A stretch of DNA of 64,000 nt from an uncultured Bacilli bacterium (GCA_944373145.1 CALWAL010000004.1:1-64000), one strand, 5' to 3'; shown: positions 35,444-44,207, numbered from the stretch's first letter. Numbers and translations are program-made. The notes: generated by a model not told the origin, from the sequence alone.

Positions 35444-35902
35444 ATGAATATAAGCAAAGAAGATCGTCACAACTATTCTAAAAAAAGAAGAAAATTAGTA
35501 CGAAAAGGGTTAAATCCTTATGATGCTAAAATGCTTGAAAATTTAGATAAAGAATGGGTAACATTAAGAGTTAAAATTACTCGCTTTGATATTGGTTATG
35601 GAAAATTAAAACTAATGCAAGATTTAGAGTATGAATATTATCGAGCTACTGATATGGAATCTATTATGTTAGAAATTGAAAAGTTAAGAGAAGCTCTTGT
35701 TGATGATGAATTACGTAAAGAATTAGAATATATTATTGGTAATTTAAATGTTGAACTTTGTGCTGATAATCTTTTGTATTTAAAACGTTTGATTGTACGT
35801 TTACAAGCAAAGCTAGACTTACCTATTCATTTTTATGAGGCTTTAGATGAAGAATATAAAAGTGTTTATCAAAAAGTTATGAATGATGATTTCAAAAAAT
35901 AA
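35444..35902 (+). CDS. Unknown helical protein in the ftsA-ftsZ operon
   Basis: A 152-residue charged, helix-rich soluble protein with a basic N-terminus (KEDRHNYSKKRRKLVRKG) and heptad-like stretches. It is not SepF, YlmE or DivIVA by motif. It starts 26 bp after ftsZ and is followed by a strong terminator, so it is likely co-transcribed with the division genes; a role in division is only suggested by position. Confidence 0.6.
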   Translation: MNISKEDRHNYSKKRRKLVRKGLNPYDAKMLENLDKEWVTLRVKITRFDIGYGKLKLMQDLEYEYYRATDMESIMLEIEKLREALVDDELRKELEYIIGNLNVELCADNLLYLKRLIVRLQAKLDLPIHFYEALDEEYKSVYQKVMNDDFKK

Positions 35903-35903
35903 A

Positions 35904-35933
35904 AAACGACACAAATAGTCGTTTCTTTTTTTT
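35904..35933 (+). terminator. Intrinsic terminator
   Basis: AAACGAC / GTCGTTT with ACAAATA loop, then a T-rich run leading into TATAAT (35933-35938), a likely -10 for spoIIGA. Confidence 0.85.
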
Positions 35934-35953
35934 ATAATGATAATGGTGATAAG

Positions 35954-36727
35954 ATGAAAATATATGTTGATTTATTATTAATATTCAATTTCATTATTGA
36001 TTTATTATTATTGTTGAGTGTTGGTGTAACATTAAAGAGAAATATTTCTTTTTATCGTATTATTGCTGGATCATTTATCGGAAGTTTTAGTATTTTACTA
36101 TTGTTTTTCCCTTTTAATAATATTGAATTATTTATTTTCAAATTGTTAGTAAGTGTTGTGATGATTTTAGTAGCTTTTCAATATTATGGTTTTAAATATT
36201 TAATTAAGAATTTAAGTTATTTATATTTTTCTAGTATTATTTTAGGAGGTTGCCTTTATTTATGGAATAATATGATATCATTTGATAATTTTGGCTTTAA
36301 ATTTATTTCAAATAGTTATCAATTAAATTTTTTTGGAATGCTCATATTATCACCAATTCTTATTGCTTATTATGTTCGAAAAATTAAAACGTTAAAAGAA
36401 CATCAACAATATCGTTATTATACTAAAATTGGCTATCAAAACCAAAGTATTGAAGGTATTGGGTATATCGATAGTGGCAATAATTTAACTTATAAGCGAA
36501 AGCCAGTAGTTTTAATTTCTCATAAACTTATTAATTTTGAAATTAATGATTATGAATTTTTACCATATCAAGCTTTAAATTATGTTGGAGTTGTAAAATG
36601 TTTTAAGGCTGATTGGGTAAAATATGATTCAAAAATTTTAGAAGATATTTATCTTGGAATTATGGATCATGATGTTGGTTTTGATGGTGTAGATTTTTTG
36701 CTAAATCAGAAAATGATGGAGGGATAA
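35954..36727 (+). CDS. spoIIGA: Sigma-E processing peptidase SpoIIGA
   Basis: A 257-residue membrane aspartic protease that cleaves pro-sigma-E at the sporulation septum. The N-terminal half has about five membrane helices. The C-terminal protease half has the D-S-G-N motif in [19 protein letters not shown] (catalytic D173), the single-aspartate arrangement of SpoIIGA dimers. It is shorter than the B. subtilis protein (about 310). One base separates it from the sigma-factor gene, the diagnostic pairing. Confidence 0.9.
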   Translation: MKIYVDLLLIFNFIIDLLLLLSVGVTLKRNISFYRIIAGSFIGSFSILLLFFPFNNIELFIFKLLVSVVMILVAFQYYGFKYLIKNLSYLYFSSIILGGCLYLWNNMISFDNFGFKFISNSYQLNFFGMLILSPILIAYYVRKIKTLKEHQQYRYYTKIGYQNQSIEGIGYIDSGNNLTYKRKPVVLISHKLINFEINDYEFLPYQALNYVGVVKCFKADWVKYDSKILEDIYLGIMDHDVGFDGVDFLLNQKMMEG

Positions 36728-36728
36728 A

Positions 36729-37406
36729 ATGTTACAAAAAATAATTTTATTTTTTAAAAAACTATTTATTAAAAGAATTTATTTTGTTGGTAGTGTTGAT
36801 AAATTACCAGAACCATTAACTAAAGAAGAAGAAATACGATATATTTTACAAAACGATGCAGAATCTAAAAAGAAATTAATTGAGCACAATTTACGTTTGG
36901 TTGTTTTTTTAGCTAAAAAATATGAAAATACAGGTATTGATTTAGAAGATTTAGTAAGCATTGGAACAATTGGACTAATTAAAGGTATTAATACTTTTAA
37001 CAATGATAAAAATATTAAATTAGCAACTTATGCTTCACGGTGTATTGATAATGAAATTTTGATGTTTTTGAGGAAGAATAAAAGGAGAAGAACGGAGGTA
37101 AGTTTTGAAGATAGTTTGAGTTATGATGCTGAGGGTAATGAACTGCATTTGGAGGATGTTTTGGGAACTGAAGAAGATATTGTGACAAGACCGTTAGAGG
37201 AAGAAGTAGAACGAAGATTATTATACCAAGAAATAGATAAATTAAATGCAAGAGATAAAGAAATTATGATTTTACGATATGGTTTGAGGAATAATGAAGA
37301 AATGACACAAAAAGAAGTCGCGGCTTCCCTTGGGATTAGTCAATCGTATATTTCTAGAATTGAAAAGAAAGTTATTAATCGGTTAAAAGTTATTCATAAA
37401 ATTTAA
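36729..37406 (+). CDS. sigE: RNA polymerase sporulation sigma factor SigE
   Basis: A 225-residue sigma-70 family factor for the mother cell. An N-terminal hydrophobic/basic pro-sequence ([16 protein letters not shown]) is followed by [18 protein letters not shown], where SpoIIGA would cut near the start. Region 2 has [22 protein letters not shown] and [19 protein letters not shown]. Region 4 HTH is [22 protein letters not shown]. Pairing with spoIIGA separates it from SigK. GGAGGGA precedes ATG 36729. Confidence 0.94.
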   Translation: MLQKIILFFKKLFIKRIYFVGSVDKLPEPLTKEEEIRYILQNDAESKKKLIEHNLRLVVFLAKKYENTGIDLEDLVSIGTIGLIKGINTFNNDKNIKLATYASRCIDNEILMFLRKNKRRRTEVSFEDSLSYDAEGNELHLEDVLGTEEDIVTRPLEEEVERRLLYQEIDKLNARDKEIMILRYGLRNNEEMTQKEVAASLGISQSYISRIEKKVINRLKVIHKI

Positions 37407-37411
37407 AAAGA

Positions 37412-37440
37412 TTGACACAATATAAAACTCTTTGTATAAT
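37412..37440 (+). promoter_or_regulatory. Consensus sigma-A promoter
   Basis: TTGACA, 17-nt spacer, TATAAT: a perfect consensus. Confidence 0.9.
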
Positions 37441-37466
37441 GAAGATATAATTATAGGGAGGTTTAT

Positions 37467-37976
37467 ATGAAAAAAAAACAAGCATATCAAATACTTAGTA
37501 TTTTTGTTATAATTACTTTAGTCATTATTGGCTATTGCCTATTAGTTGGAAATGAGTATACCATAATATTTGATGCCAATGGTGGTAGTGAAGTAGAAAA
37601 AATGTATGTTGAAACTGGTAAAACGATTGGTTTGCCAAAAACACCTGTACGGGAAGGCTATAAATTTGTTGGTTGGCAATTAGATGGTGAAGATTATGAT
37701 TTTACTAAGCCTATTCGTCAAAATATTACTTTAAAAGCAAAATGGTTAAAAGTTAGTAGTTCTTCTAATCTTTACTATGTTGTTTCTTTTGATAGTATGG
37801 GAGGCAGTGAAGTGAGCTCACAATATATTATGGTTAGTGAAAGAGCAGTTAAGCCAACAACACCAGTTAAAGAAGGTTATGAATTTAAAGGTTGGTATTA
37901 TAATGATACTAAATTTGATTTTAATAAAGCTATTAGTCAAGATATTACTTTAGTAGCGCATTGGGAAAAAAATTAG
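37467..37976 (+). CDS. Membrane-anchored protein with two InlB B-repeats
   Basis: A 169-residue protein. One N-terminal helix (about 7-28) acts as anchor or signal. Two Listeria-Bacteroides (InlB B-type, Flg_new) repeats follow, residues about 32-92 and 98-167, each with the F-D-x-x-GG start and GY.F.GW core and ending in ITLKAKW / ITLVAHW. GGGAGG precedes ATG 37467. It is likely surface-exposed; such repeats mediate adhesion or spacing in cell-surface proteins. It has its own strong promoter and terminator. Confidence 0.85.
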   Translation: MKKKQAYQILSIFVIITLVIIGYCLLVGNEYTIIFDANGGSEVEKMYVETGKTIGLPKTPVREGYKFVGWQLDGEDYDFTKPIRQNITLKAKWLKVSSSSNLYYVVSFDSMGGSEVSSQYIMVSERAVKPTTPVKEGYEFKGWYYNDTKFDFNKAISQDITLVAHWEKN

Positions 37977-38004
37977 GAAAAAGGATAAAATCTTTTTCTT
38001 TTTA
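37974..38004 (+). terminator. Intrinsic terminator
   Basis: GAAAAAGGAT / ATCTTTTTC (one bulge) followed by T-rich sequence. Confidence 0.7.
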
Positions 38005-38047
38005 TTTTAACTTTTTTATGGTATTATGGAAATGTTGAGGTGAAATT

Positions 38048-39643
38048 ATGTTACAAACAATTAATATTGGTTTACGATATGGTAAACGTATTTTATTTGA
38101 TAATGTTAATCTAAAATTTGAAAATAATAATTGTTATGGTTTAATTGGCGCCAATGGAGCAGGTAAAACTACTTTTTTAAAAATTTTAAGTGGGGAAGTT
38201 GATTCTACAAGCGGCGAAGTTATTATTGGCAAGGGTGAAAGAATGTCGACTTTAGAGCAAAATCACCATGTTTATGATGAGTATAAAGTTTTAGATGTAG
38301 TCATCATGGGTGACAGTGAATTATATGCCATTATGAAAGAAAAAGATGCTCTATATATTAAAACTGATTTTACTGATGCGGATGGAATTAGAATTGGTGA
38401 ATTAGAAGATTTGTTTTTAAAGAAAAATGGTTGGCAAGCAGAATCTAATGCAGCGATTCTTCTAAGTGGTTTAGGTATTAGTCAAGATTTACATGAAAAA
38501 CAGATGAAAGAACTAAAAGAATCGGATAAAGTGAAGGTTTTGTTAGCTCGTGCTTTATTTGGTGAACCGGACATTTTATTATTAGATGAACCGACGAATG
38601 GATTAGATTTAGAAAGTAAACATTGGTTAGAAGAATTTTTAATTGACTTTAAAAATACTGTTATTGTTATTTCTCATGACCGCCATTTTTTAAATAAAAT
38701 ATGTACTCATATGGTGGATATTGATTATGAAAAAATCACAATGTTTGCTGGTAATTACGATTTTTGGTATGAGTCAAGTCAATTAATTCAAAAACAAATG
38801 CGAGAATCTAATAAAAAGAAAGAAGAAAAAATTGCCGAATTACAAGATTTTATACGAAGATTTAGTGCTAATGCTTCTAAATCTAAGCAAGCAACTAGTC
38901 GTAAGAAATCATTAGAAAAGATAGTTTTAGATGATATTAAACCCTCTAGTCGCAAATATCCATTTATAAATTTTGAACCAGAACGATATTTAGGTAAAGA
39001 AGTTATTCATTTAGATCATGTTTATAAATCTATTGATGGAGTGGAAGTTTTAAAAAATATTCGATTAACGATTAAGCCTGGCGATAAGATAGCCTTAATT
39101 GGAAATAACGAACTAGCTAAGACAACTTTATTACGAATTATTATGGGAATTGATGTTCCTGATCGAGGGGAAGTTAAGGTAGGAACAACGGTTATTCGTA
39201 GTTATTATCCAAAAAATTATGATGATTATTTTAAAAGTGATATGAATATGATAGAGTGGTTGAAACAGTATTCTTCTAATCAAGAAGACACATTTGTTAG
39301 AAGTTTTTTAGGGCGTATGTTATTTAGTGGTGAAGAATCACTTAAAAAAATTAATGTTTTAAGTGGTGGTGAAAAAGTTCGTTGTATGTTATCTAAAATT
39401 ATGTTAGAACATGGCAACTTGCTTCTTTTAGATGAACCTACTAATCATTTGGATATGGAGTCAATAACCGCTTTAGATGAGGGATTAAAACGTTTTAATG
39501 GTTGTGTTGTTTTTGCTACTTTTGATCAACATTTAATTGATACTATTGCAACACGTATTATTGATATTAAGGAAGATGGAAGCTATCTTGATAAAGAGAT
39601 GTCCTATGAAGAATATATAGCTAAATATGGAAACGAACAATAA
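38048..39643 (+). CDS. ABC-F family ATPase
   Basis: A 531-residue protein with two ABC domains and no membrane segments, of the YbiT/YkpA-like branch of ABC-F translation factors that bind the ribosomal E site. Domain 1: Walker A GANGAGKTT and Walker B LLLDEPTNGLD, but the signature reads LKESDKVKV instead of LSGGE. Domain 2: Walker A GNNELAKTT (Ala for the Gly before Lys), signature LSGGEKVR and Walker B LLLDEPTNHLD. The interdomain linker (about 235-315) is charged and helical. The stop lies inside rqcP (17-bp overlap), implying translational coupling. Confidence 0.88.
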   Translation: MLQTINIGLRYGKRILFDNVNLKFENNNCYGLIGANGAGKTTFLKILSGEVDSTSGEVIIGKGERMSTLEQNHHVYDEYKVLDVVIMGDSELYAIMKEKDALYIKTDFTDADGIRIGELEDLFLKKNGWQAESNAAILLSGLGISQDLHEKQMKELKESDKVKVLLARALFGEPDILLLDEPTNGLDLESKHWLEEFLIDFKNTVIVISHDRHFLNKICTHMVDIDYEKITMFAGNYDFWYESSQLIQKQMRESNKKKEEKIAELQDFIRRFSANASKSKQATSRKKSLEKIVLDDIKPSSRKYPFINFEPERYLGKEVIHLDHVYKSIDGVEVLKNIRLTIKPGDKIALIGNNELAKTTLLRIIMGIDVPDRGEVKVGTTVIRSYYPKNYDDYFKSDMNMIEWLKQYSSNQEDTFVRSFLGRMLFSGEESLKKINVLSGGEKVRCMLSKIMLEHGNLLLLDEPTNHLDMESITALDEGLKRFNGCVVFATFDQHLIDTIATRIIDIKEDGSYLDKEMSYEEYIAKYGNEQ

Positions 39644-40325
39644 TTATTTTATTATTAATAATTTTGAAAAAGTTCAAAATGGTGAATATACTAATTTTTT
39701 AAATCAAAATGAATTAAAAAAAGTATGCTCTCTTTTAAATAAAAATCATACCTCTTATCAAATATTTTACCCTTACCGAGATGCTGAAAAAGTTATTGTT
39801 TTTAAAGATGTTGAACCTAAGATTTCATTATTAGAAATTATTAGTAAGTATGAACTCAAGCATTCTGATATTTTAGGAAGTCTATTTGGTAACAATATAA
39901 AACCTAGTTATTATGGAGATATAATTATTAATGAAAAAAAATATTATTTAATTATTTTAAGTAAGCTATTACCTTTTTTCTTAACACAGTTTAAAACGAT
40001 TGGACATTATAAAATTGATATTAAGGAATTAGAATTGAATGCGATTGAAGATTACTCTATTACCTATGAAGTAAAAAAATATTTATGTAATAGTTTACGT
40101 TTTGATAATATTGTTTCGGTCATTACTAATTTAAGCCGTAATAGTGTCAATAATCTTTTCCTAAAAAATGAAGTATTACTTAATTATGAGATAACTCGTC
40201 GTTTTAAAAAAATAGAAGAAGGAGATATTTTTTCAATTAGAGGATACGGGAAGTACAAATTAAGTTCGGTTTTAGGGAAAAGCAAAAAGGGAAAAATTAT
40301 TATTGAAATTTTAAAATATAATTAA
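39627..40325 (+). CDS. rqcP: RqcP/YlmH, S4-domain ribosome quality control protein
   Basis: A 232-residue protein with the YlmH pattern: an N-terminal region with FLNQNELKKVCSLLN and YPYRDAEKVIVF, central DILGSLFGNNIKPSYYGDIII, and a C-terminal S4 RNA-binding domain (LSRNSVNNLFLKNEVLLNY..., IEEGDIFSIRGYGKYKL). In B. subtilis it binds the 50S P site and works with RqcH in adding C-terminal Ala tails to stalled chains. Usually it lies near ftsZ-sepF; here it sits 3' of an ABC-F gene, overlapping it by 17 bp. Confidence 0.88.
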   Translation: METNNNYFIINNFEKVQNGEYTNFLNQNELKKVCSLLNKNHTSYQIFYPYRDAEKVIVFKDVEPKISLLEIISKYELKHSDILGSLFGNNIKPSYYGDIIINEKKYYLIILSKLLPFFLTQFKTIGHYKIDIKELELNAIEDYSITYEVKKYLCNSLRFDNIVSVITNLSRNSVNNLFLKNEVLLNYEITRRFKKIEEGDIFSIRGYGKYKLSSVLGKSKKGKIIIEILKYN

Positions 40326-40350
40326 AAAAAGTCTTTATAGACTTTTTATT
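40326..40350. terminator. Bidirectional terminator
   Basis: AAAAAGTCT / AGACTTTTT with a TTAT loop and A/T flanks; it serves rqcP (+) and the def operon (-). Confidence 0.85.
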
Positions 40351-40471
40351 TTTCATAGTATAAAATACCTATTTGATGTTCATCACTAGTAGGGCTTGCT
40401 ACAAAATAAATTACAAATGAACATAGGCAAGCAATAACAAACAATAATATATATTTAATTGAATTTTTCAT
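40346..40471 (-). CDS. 41-residue single-span membrane peptide
   Basis: A small gene: ATG at 40471 on the minus strand is preceded by a perfect AGGAGG at 5-nt spacing and begins 7 bp after the def stop, so it is the second gene of the def transcript. The product starts MKNSIKYILLFVIACLCSFV, continues as a hydrophobic helix to about residue 25, then a short polar tail (SPTSDEHQIG). The terminator hairpin follows at its stop codon. The function is unknown; it could be a membrane-protein modulator. Strong SD, operon position and terminator placement support that it is real. Confidence 0.7.
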   Translation of the reverse strand: MKNSIKYILLFVIACLCSFVIYFVASPTSDEHQIGILYYEK

Positions 40472-40478
40472 ATTCCTC

Positions 40479-41027
40479 CTAAATTAGTCTTATTTCATCT
40501 TCCGTATAGAACTTATGGTTTTTATCAATTCGATCGTAGAAAAGAATACCATTTAAATGATCTATTTCATGTTGAAAAGCTATTGATAATTCCTCACGTG
40601 CGCGAATGCGAATTTTGTTACCATCTTCATCATAGCCTTCAACAGTTACTCGTGCATATCGTTTAACATGCCCCTCAACTTCACGATTAACACTTAAACA
40701 ACCTTCTCCAGCTTCTGTTGCAATCATTTCAGTTGAATTACTGATAATTTTAGGATTAATAACAACATATTCATCAAATACACCTTCTTCAACTTCATGA
40801 ACAATAACAATAATTCTTTCATTAATTCCCAATTGTGGAAAAGCTAGGCCCATACCTGGACGCAAATCATATTTCTTTTCATATTCTTCAATTTGACTAT
40901 AAGTTAGTTCTTTAATAATGTGTTTTATTATTTTTTTATATTCTTTAGATAAAGGTAATGTTGCTTCAACACTAACTTGCCTAAGATGTTTATCTTTTTC
41001 ATCTAAAATATTTAATTTTTTATACAT
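40479..41027 (-). CDS. def: Peptide deformylase
   Basis: A 182-residue metalloenzyme that removes the formyl group from nascent proteins. Motif I is GMGLAFPQLG, motif II is EGCLSV (metal Cys) and motif III is QHEIDHLNG (HExxH metal and catalytic Glu). The insertion between motif I and II and the length mark the Gram-positive type 2 enzyme. GGAAGTGA precedes the start. An extended -10 (TGTTATAAT) lies upstream. Confidence 0.96.
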   Translation of the reverse strand: MYKKLNILDEKDKHLRQVSVEATLPLSKEYKKIIKHIIKELTYSQIEEYEKKYDLRPGMGLAFPQLGINERIIVIVHEVEEGVFDEYVVINPKIISNSTEMIATEAGEGCLSVNREVEGHVKRYARVTVEGYDEDGNKIRIRAREELSIAFQHEIDHLNGILFYDRIDKNHKFYTEDEIRLI

Positions 41028-41047
41028 TTCATCACTTCCGCAATGAT

Positions 41048-41056
41048 ATTATAACA
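41048..41056 (-). promoter_or_regulatory. Extended -10 promoter of def
   Basis: TGTTATAAT on the minus strand. Confidence 0.6.
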
Positions 41057-41099
41057 AACTTATTTAAAAAAATCTATATAAAAAGAAGTCTTACGACCT

Positions 41100-41294
41100 C
41101 TATCTATTTCCACAGTTGTTATGACAGCCATTATTTCCATCAAAAGCTCTAGCTCCAATAATTATAACTAATAAAATAAATAACACTAAAATAATGGCAG
41201 CTCCATAACCATAACCATAACCATAACCATTTCCGTAACCGACTTGTGCACTAGGGTATCCACCGTATCCTTGATATCCACCATAGTAATACAT
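41100..41294 (-). CDS. YjcZ-like tiny Gly/Tyr-rich membrane protein
   Basis: A 64-residue protein. The Gly-Tyr-rich N-terminus (GGYQGYGGYP, then GYG repeats) is followed by one hydrophobic helix (AAIILVLFILLVIIIGARAF) and a short Cys/Asn tail. This is the plan of the YjcZ/tiny_TM_bacill family found in endospore formers and often spore-associated. GGAGGAG precedes ATG at 41294. It agrees with the SpoIIGA-SigE genes nearby in showing a sporulation-capable lineage. Confidence 0.75.
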   Translation of the reverse strand: MYYYGGYQGYGGYPSAQVGYGNGYGYGYGYGAAIILVLFILLVIIIGARAFDGNNGCHNNCGNR

Positions 41295-41333
41295 AAAACT
41301 CCTCCTTACTACTCAATATATCATATTGTCTAT

Positions 41334-41386
41334 TTGACGATTTGTTAATTACAAATGACCTATTTACATATAAAACGTTTGTCAAA
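41334..41386. promoter_or_regulatory. Nested inverted repeats between divergent yjcZ-like and ftsW/rodA genes
   Basis: TTTGAC (41334-41339) pairs with GTCAAA (41381-41386), and ATTTGT / ACAAAT lies inside near 41340-41356. Placed between divergent promoters; possible operator or cruciform. Role unproven. Confidence 0.35.
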
Positions 41387-41407
41387 GAGGCTCAGATATG
41401 ATATTAT
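41379..41407 (+). promoter_or_regulatory. Sigma-A promoter of the SEDS operon
   Basis: TTGTCA, 17-nt spacer, TATTAT with TG one base upstream of the -10. Confidence 0.65.
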
Positions 41408-41438
41408 ATTATATGAAATAATAAAGAGGGAGTGATTC

Positions 41439-42608
41439 ATGGTGATGTTCTTCAAAAATATTCAATCAACAATTAAAGATATGGATAAAATTTTGTTAAT
41501 CATCATGATATTGCTTAGTGTTTTTGGACTATTTAACATAGTTACAGCCTCTGGAAGAGAAGCGGTGACTATTATGGACCAATCAGTCTATTATTATTTT
41601 TACCGACACTTAGTTGTATTAATAGGAGCGTTTATTGCTTTTATTTTGATTATAAATATTGATACACGAAAATATTATTGGTTAGTACCGCTGCTTTTTA
41701 TTGTTGTAGTGGTACTTAATTGTTATGTACTAGCACGTGGAGCAGTAACGCGTGGTGCAACAAACTGGATAGATTTAGGATTTTTTAAATTACAACCAAG
41801 TGAATTGGCAAAACCGGTAATGATTGCTGTTTTAGCACTTTTTATTGAAAAAAACGGCAAGAAATTTCGTAATCCCAAAACTAATCATTATAATTTGATT
41901 TGGAAGTTAATTATTATTGGTATTATTATTCCAATAATTGTTTTCTTTCAAAAAGATGCTGGGACCATGTTAATTCAATTAATGATTTTTGGAATGATTT
42001 ATTTGTTAAGCCCCATTATTCGGGCGGAAAAGTGGAAAATTATCGGAGTAGCAGTGGGTGTAATTGCGGTGGCCTTGCTTGGGTTATACGCTTTTCGTGG
42101 TTATATTTTGACCGATGCTCAACTGTCAAGACTTAATTTTTTAAATCCGTGTAAAAATTATCAAGGGGATGGCTATCAGGTTTGTAATGCCTATATTTCC
42201 ATTAATTTAGGTGGCTTAAATGGGGTAGGAATTGGTAAGAGTACTCAAAAATATTCTTATATTCCAGAGCCTCATACTGATATGGTATTTGCTATTTTAA
42301 CTGAAGAGGATGGCTTTATTGTAGGCGCTATTATAATTATATTATATGCGGTAATGATTTATCGAATTATGATGTTAGCTAGCCGTGCAAATTCGATTCG
42401 CGGAAAATATATGTGTTTAGGCATTGGCACTTATATTATGGCCCATATTATTATTAATTTAGGCGGGCTATTTGGCTTAATTCCTTTAACTGGTGTTCCT
42501 TTACCGTTTTTAAGTTATGGTGGTAGTTTTACTTTATCTTTAATTGCTTCATTGGGTATTGTTCAACGCATTTGCATTGAAACTAATCGTTTTAAACTAA
42601 AATTTTAG
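41439..42608 (+). CDS. SEDS-family peptidoglycan glycosyltransferase (FtsW/RodA/SpoVE type)
   Basis: A 389-residue membrane protein with about ten helices that polymerises lipid II with a partner class B PBP. The conserved patterns are GRGAVTRGATNWIDLGFFKLQPSELAKP (ends in the family QPSE), FLNPCKN.GDGYQVCNAYISINLGGLNGVGIGKS, the PEPHTDMVFA(I) loop and the C-terminal GVPLPFLSYGGS. GAGGGAGTG precedes ATG 41439. FtsW, RodA and SpoVE cannot be separated here; no pbp gene is adjacent. Confidence 0.93.
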   Translation: MVMFFKNIQSTIKDMDKILLIIMILLSVFGLFNIVTASGREAVTIMDQSVYYYFYRHLVVLIGAFIAFILIINIDTRKYYWLVPLLFIVVVVLNCYVLARGAVTRGATNWIDLGFFKLQPSELAKPVMIAVLALFIEKNGKKFRNPKTNHYNLIWKLIIIGIIIPIIVFFQKDAGTMLIQLMIFGMIYLLSPIIRAEKWKIIGVAVGVIAVALLGLYAFRGYILTDAQLSRLNFLNPCKNYQGDGYQVCNAYISINLGGLNGVGIGKSTQKYSYIPEPHTDMVFAILTEEDGFIVGAIIIILYAVMIYRIMMLASRANSIRGKYMCLGIGTYIMAHIIINLGGLFGLIPLTGVPLPFLSYGGSFTLSLIASLGIVQRICIETNRFKLKF

Positions 42609-42620
42609 GGGGAATTTTGT

Positions 42621-43379
42621 ATGAAAGAATTGATGGATCAACTTCAAACTTTAATTGAAAAAAATATTGATAAACCTGTTTCAAAACAGATGAGTTTATT
42701 AGAACCTTTGTTTGATCAAATCTATCAAAATAAAAATTTAGAATTAAAAGATATGTTGCGTTTGTCACAATTAGAAAACCAGTTAACTAAACGAATTATT
42801 GAAGTCTGTCCAAAAGTTGAGCCTTCAACATCAGAAAAAGAAAAAATAATTGAACAATTAATCTATTATAGCCGTAAAAGAATGGAGGAACTATACCATT
42901 GTTCAATAGTAAATGATAGTTTAAAGGCACGAAGCTTTGAATTTTGTAATATTGTTTTAGAAATAGCTAAAAATTTAGAAGTGACAGCTTGTATGTTTAA
43001 TTTAAGTGATTTTTTATCACTTCCCTATAAACATTACATTGTTATTGCGTATTTTAATTATTATTATGTTATTGATTTAACTTACCAGCAATTCTTTTTA
43101 TTAGGTAATAATTTTAAAAATAGATATTATGAACATCCATCATATACAAGAACTTGTGATATTGGTAGACGTATAATTGAGCGAGATTTTAATACTGCTA
43201 AAAAGATGATTGTTGATGGATATTTAAAAGATTTAGAACAAATTAAAAGTTATTTTGATGAGTTTTCAGACGAAAAATTATCTAACGGTCGTGAATACTT
43301 AAAATTATTAATAAGCCCATTAAAAGGTAGTAATGATAAGCGAGAAAAAATTTTATATGCAAAATTAGAAAGGAATTAA
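42621..43379 (+). CDS. Unknown protein, possible papain-like fold remnant
   Basis: A 252-residue soluble protein, 12 bp after the SEDS gene and 2 bp before the next gene. The N-terminal 70 residues are helical. The middle has a Cys (SFEFCNIVLEIAKNL), a His (YKHYIVIAYF) and an Asp followed by TYQQF (YYVIDLTYQQFF), an order and spacing reminiscent of small papain-like hydrolases. This is a visual resemblance only. No signal peptide. Confidence 0.55.
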   Translation: MKELMDQLQTLIEKNIDKPVSKQMSLLEPLFDQIYQNKNLELKDMLRLSQLENQLTKRIIEVCPKVEPSTSEKEKIIEQLIYYSRKRMEELYHCSIVNDSLKARSFEFCNIVLEIAKNLEVTACMFNLSDFLSLPYKHYIVIAYFNYYYVIDLTYQQFFLLGNNFKNRYYEHPSYTRTCDIGRRIIERDFNTAKKMIVDGYLKDLEQIKSYFDEFSDEKLSNGREYLKLLISPLKGSNDKREKILYAKLERN

Positions 43380-43381
43380 GA

Positions 43382-43810
43382 ATGAAATTATATAGTTTAA
43401 AACAGGCTTTTGATAATAGATATAAAAACACAATTATTTTTAGTATTTTTTTTATTTTCGGTTTAAGTGTTTTTTTGTATAGTGAATTGATGAGTAACGA
43501 TGCACAATGGATTAGAACTTTATTTATTATTATTTTGGTTATTATTTTGGATATATCCATGACTATCAAGAGATATATTTATTATTATCATTTACATAAT
43601 CATGGGACTTTAATAGAAAATGTTAATTATCGGATTATTGAAGATCGTCATGGCATTGGAATGGAAGTAAATTACGTTTTACCAAATTATGGTGAAAAAA
43701 CTTTTAAATGGTATCGTTATTTTTTTGAAAAAAGTGAAGTTGGTTCAACGGGAAAAACTGATTTTTTAATTGATTTAAAACATCCAAAATATTATTATAT
43801 TTTTAGATAA
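43382..43810 (+). CDS. Small membrane protein with beta-rich tail
   Basis: A 142-residue protein with two N-terminal transmembrane helices (about 15-35 and 44-62) and a C-terminal domain of about 70 residues with beta-strand pattern (GTLIENVNYRIIEDRHGIGMEVNYVLPNYGEKTFKWY), similar in layout to DUF3592 proteins. GAAAGGA precedes ATG 43382. Third gene of the SEDS operon. Confidence 0.6.
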   Translation: MKLYSLKQAFDNRYKNTIIFSIFFIFGLSVFLYSELMSNDAQWIRTLFIIILVIILDISMTIKRYIYYYHLHNHGTLIENVNYRIIEDRHGIGMEVNYVLPNYGEKTFKWYRYFFEKSEVGSTGKTDFLIDLKHPKYYYIFR

Positions 43811-43813
43811 GTC

Positions 43814-43842
43814 TTGCGTAAAAATAAAAAATGGTGTATATT
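43814..43842 (+). promoter_or_regulatory. Sigma-A promoter of rpsO
   Basis: TTGCGT, 17-nt spacer, TATATT. Confidence 0.65.
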
Positions 43843-43848
43843 ATATTC

Positions 43849-43921
43849 GGTACTTGTACTTGGACTGAGAGTCTCCGACTTTTTCTAGGTATGAGCGTAT
43901 ATAGTGAAAGGAGAGAAAAAT
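43849..43921 (+). promoter_or_regulatory. rpsO leader with small hairpins
   Basis: The leader of about 70 nt holds ACT-GAG-AGT and AGTC-TCC-GACT hairpins (mutually exclusive) followed by TTTTT, and GAAAGGAGAG before the start. S15 represses its own mRNA in several bacteria through unrelated structures; by analogy this leader is a candidate. Confidence 0.4.
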
Positions 43922-44191
43922 ATGGCATTGACAAAAGAAAAGAAAGCCGAGTTAGTCGAAAAATTTGGTAAAGATGTTAATGATACTGGATCAATTGAAG
44001 TACAAATAGCTATTTTAACTGAAGAAATCAACACTTTAACGGAACACTTTAAGGTACATGCTAAAGATCATCATTCAAAAAGAGGCCTTTTAAGAAAAGT
44101 TGGTCAAAGAAGACAATTATTAAATTATTTAATTAAGAATGATGTAACTAGATATCGTGAAATAGTTAAAGAATTAGGCTTAAGAAAATAA
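43922..44191 (+). CDS. rpsO: 30S ribosomal protein S15
   Basis: An 89-residue primary 16S-binding protein. It has [43 protein letters not shown] and the C-terminal [13 protein letters not shown] 43922 gives the canonical length; the longer frame from 43904 starts inside the ribosome site. Followed by a strong terminator and then pnp, the conserved rpsO-pnp order. Confidence 0.98.
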   Translation: MALTKEKKAELVEKFGKDVNDTGSIEVQIAILTEEINTLTEHFKVHAKDHHSKRGLLRKVGQRRQLLNYLIKNDVTRYREIVKELGLRK

Positions 44192-44207
44192 TCATTATGG
44201 GAAAAAC

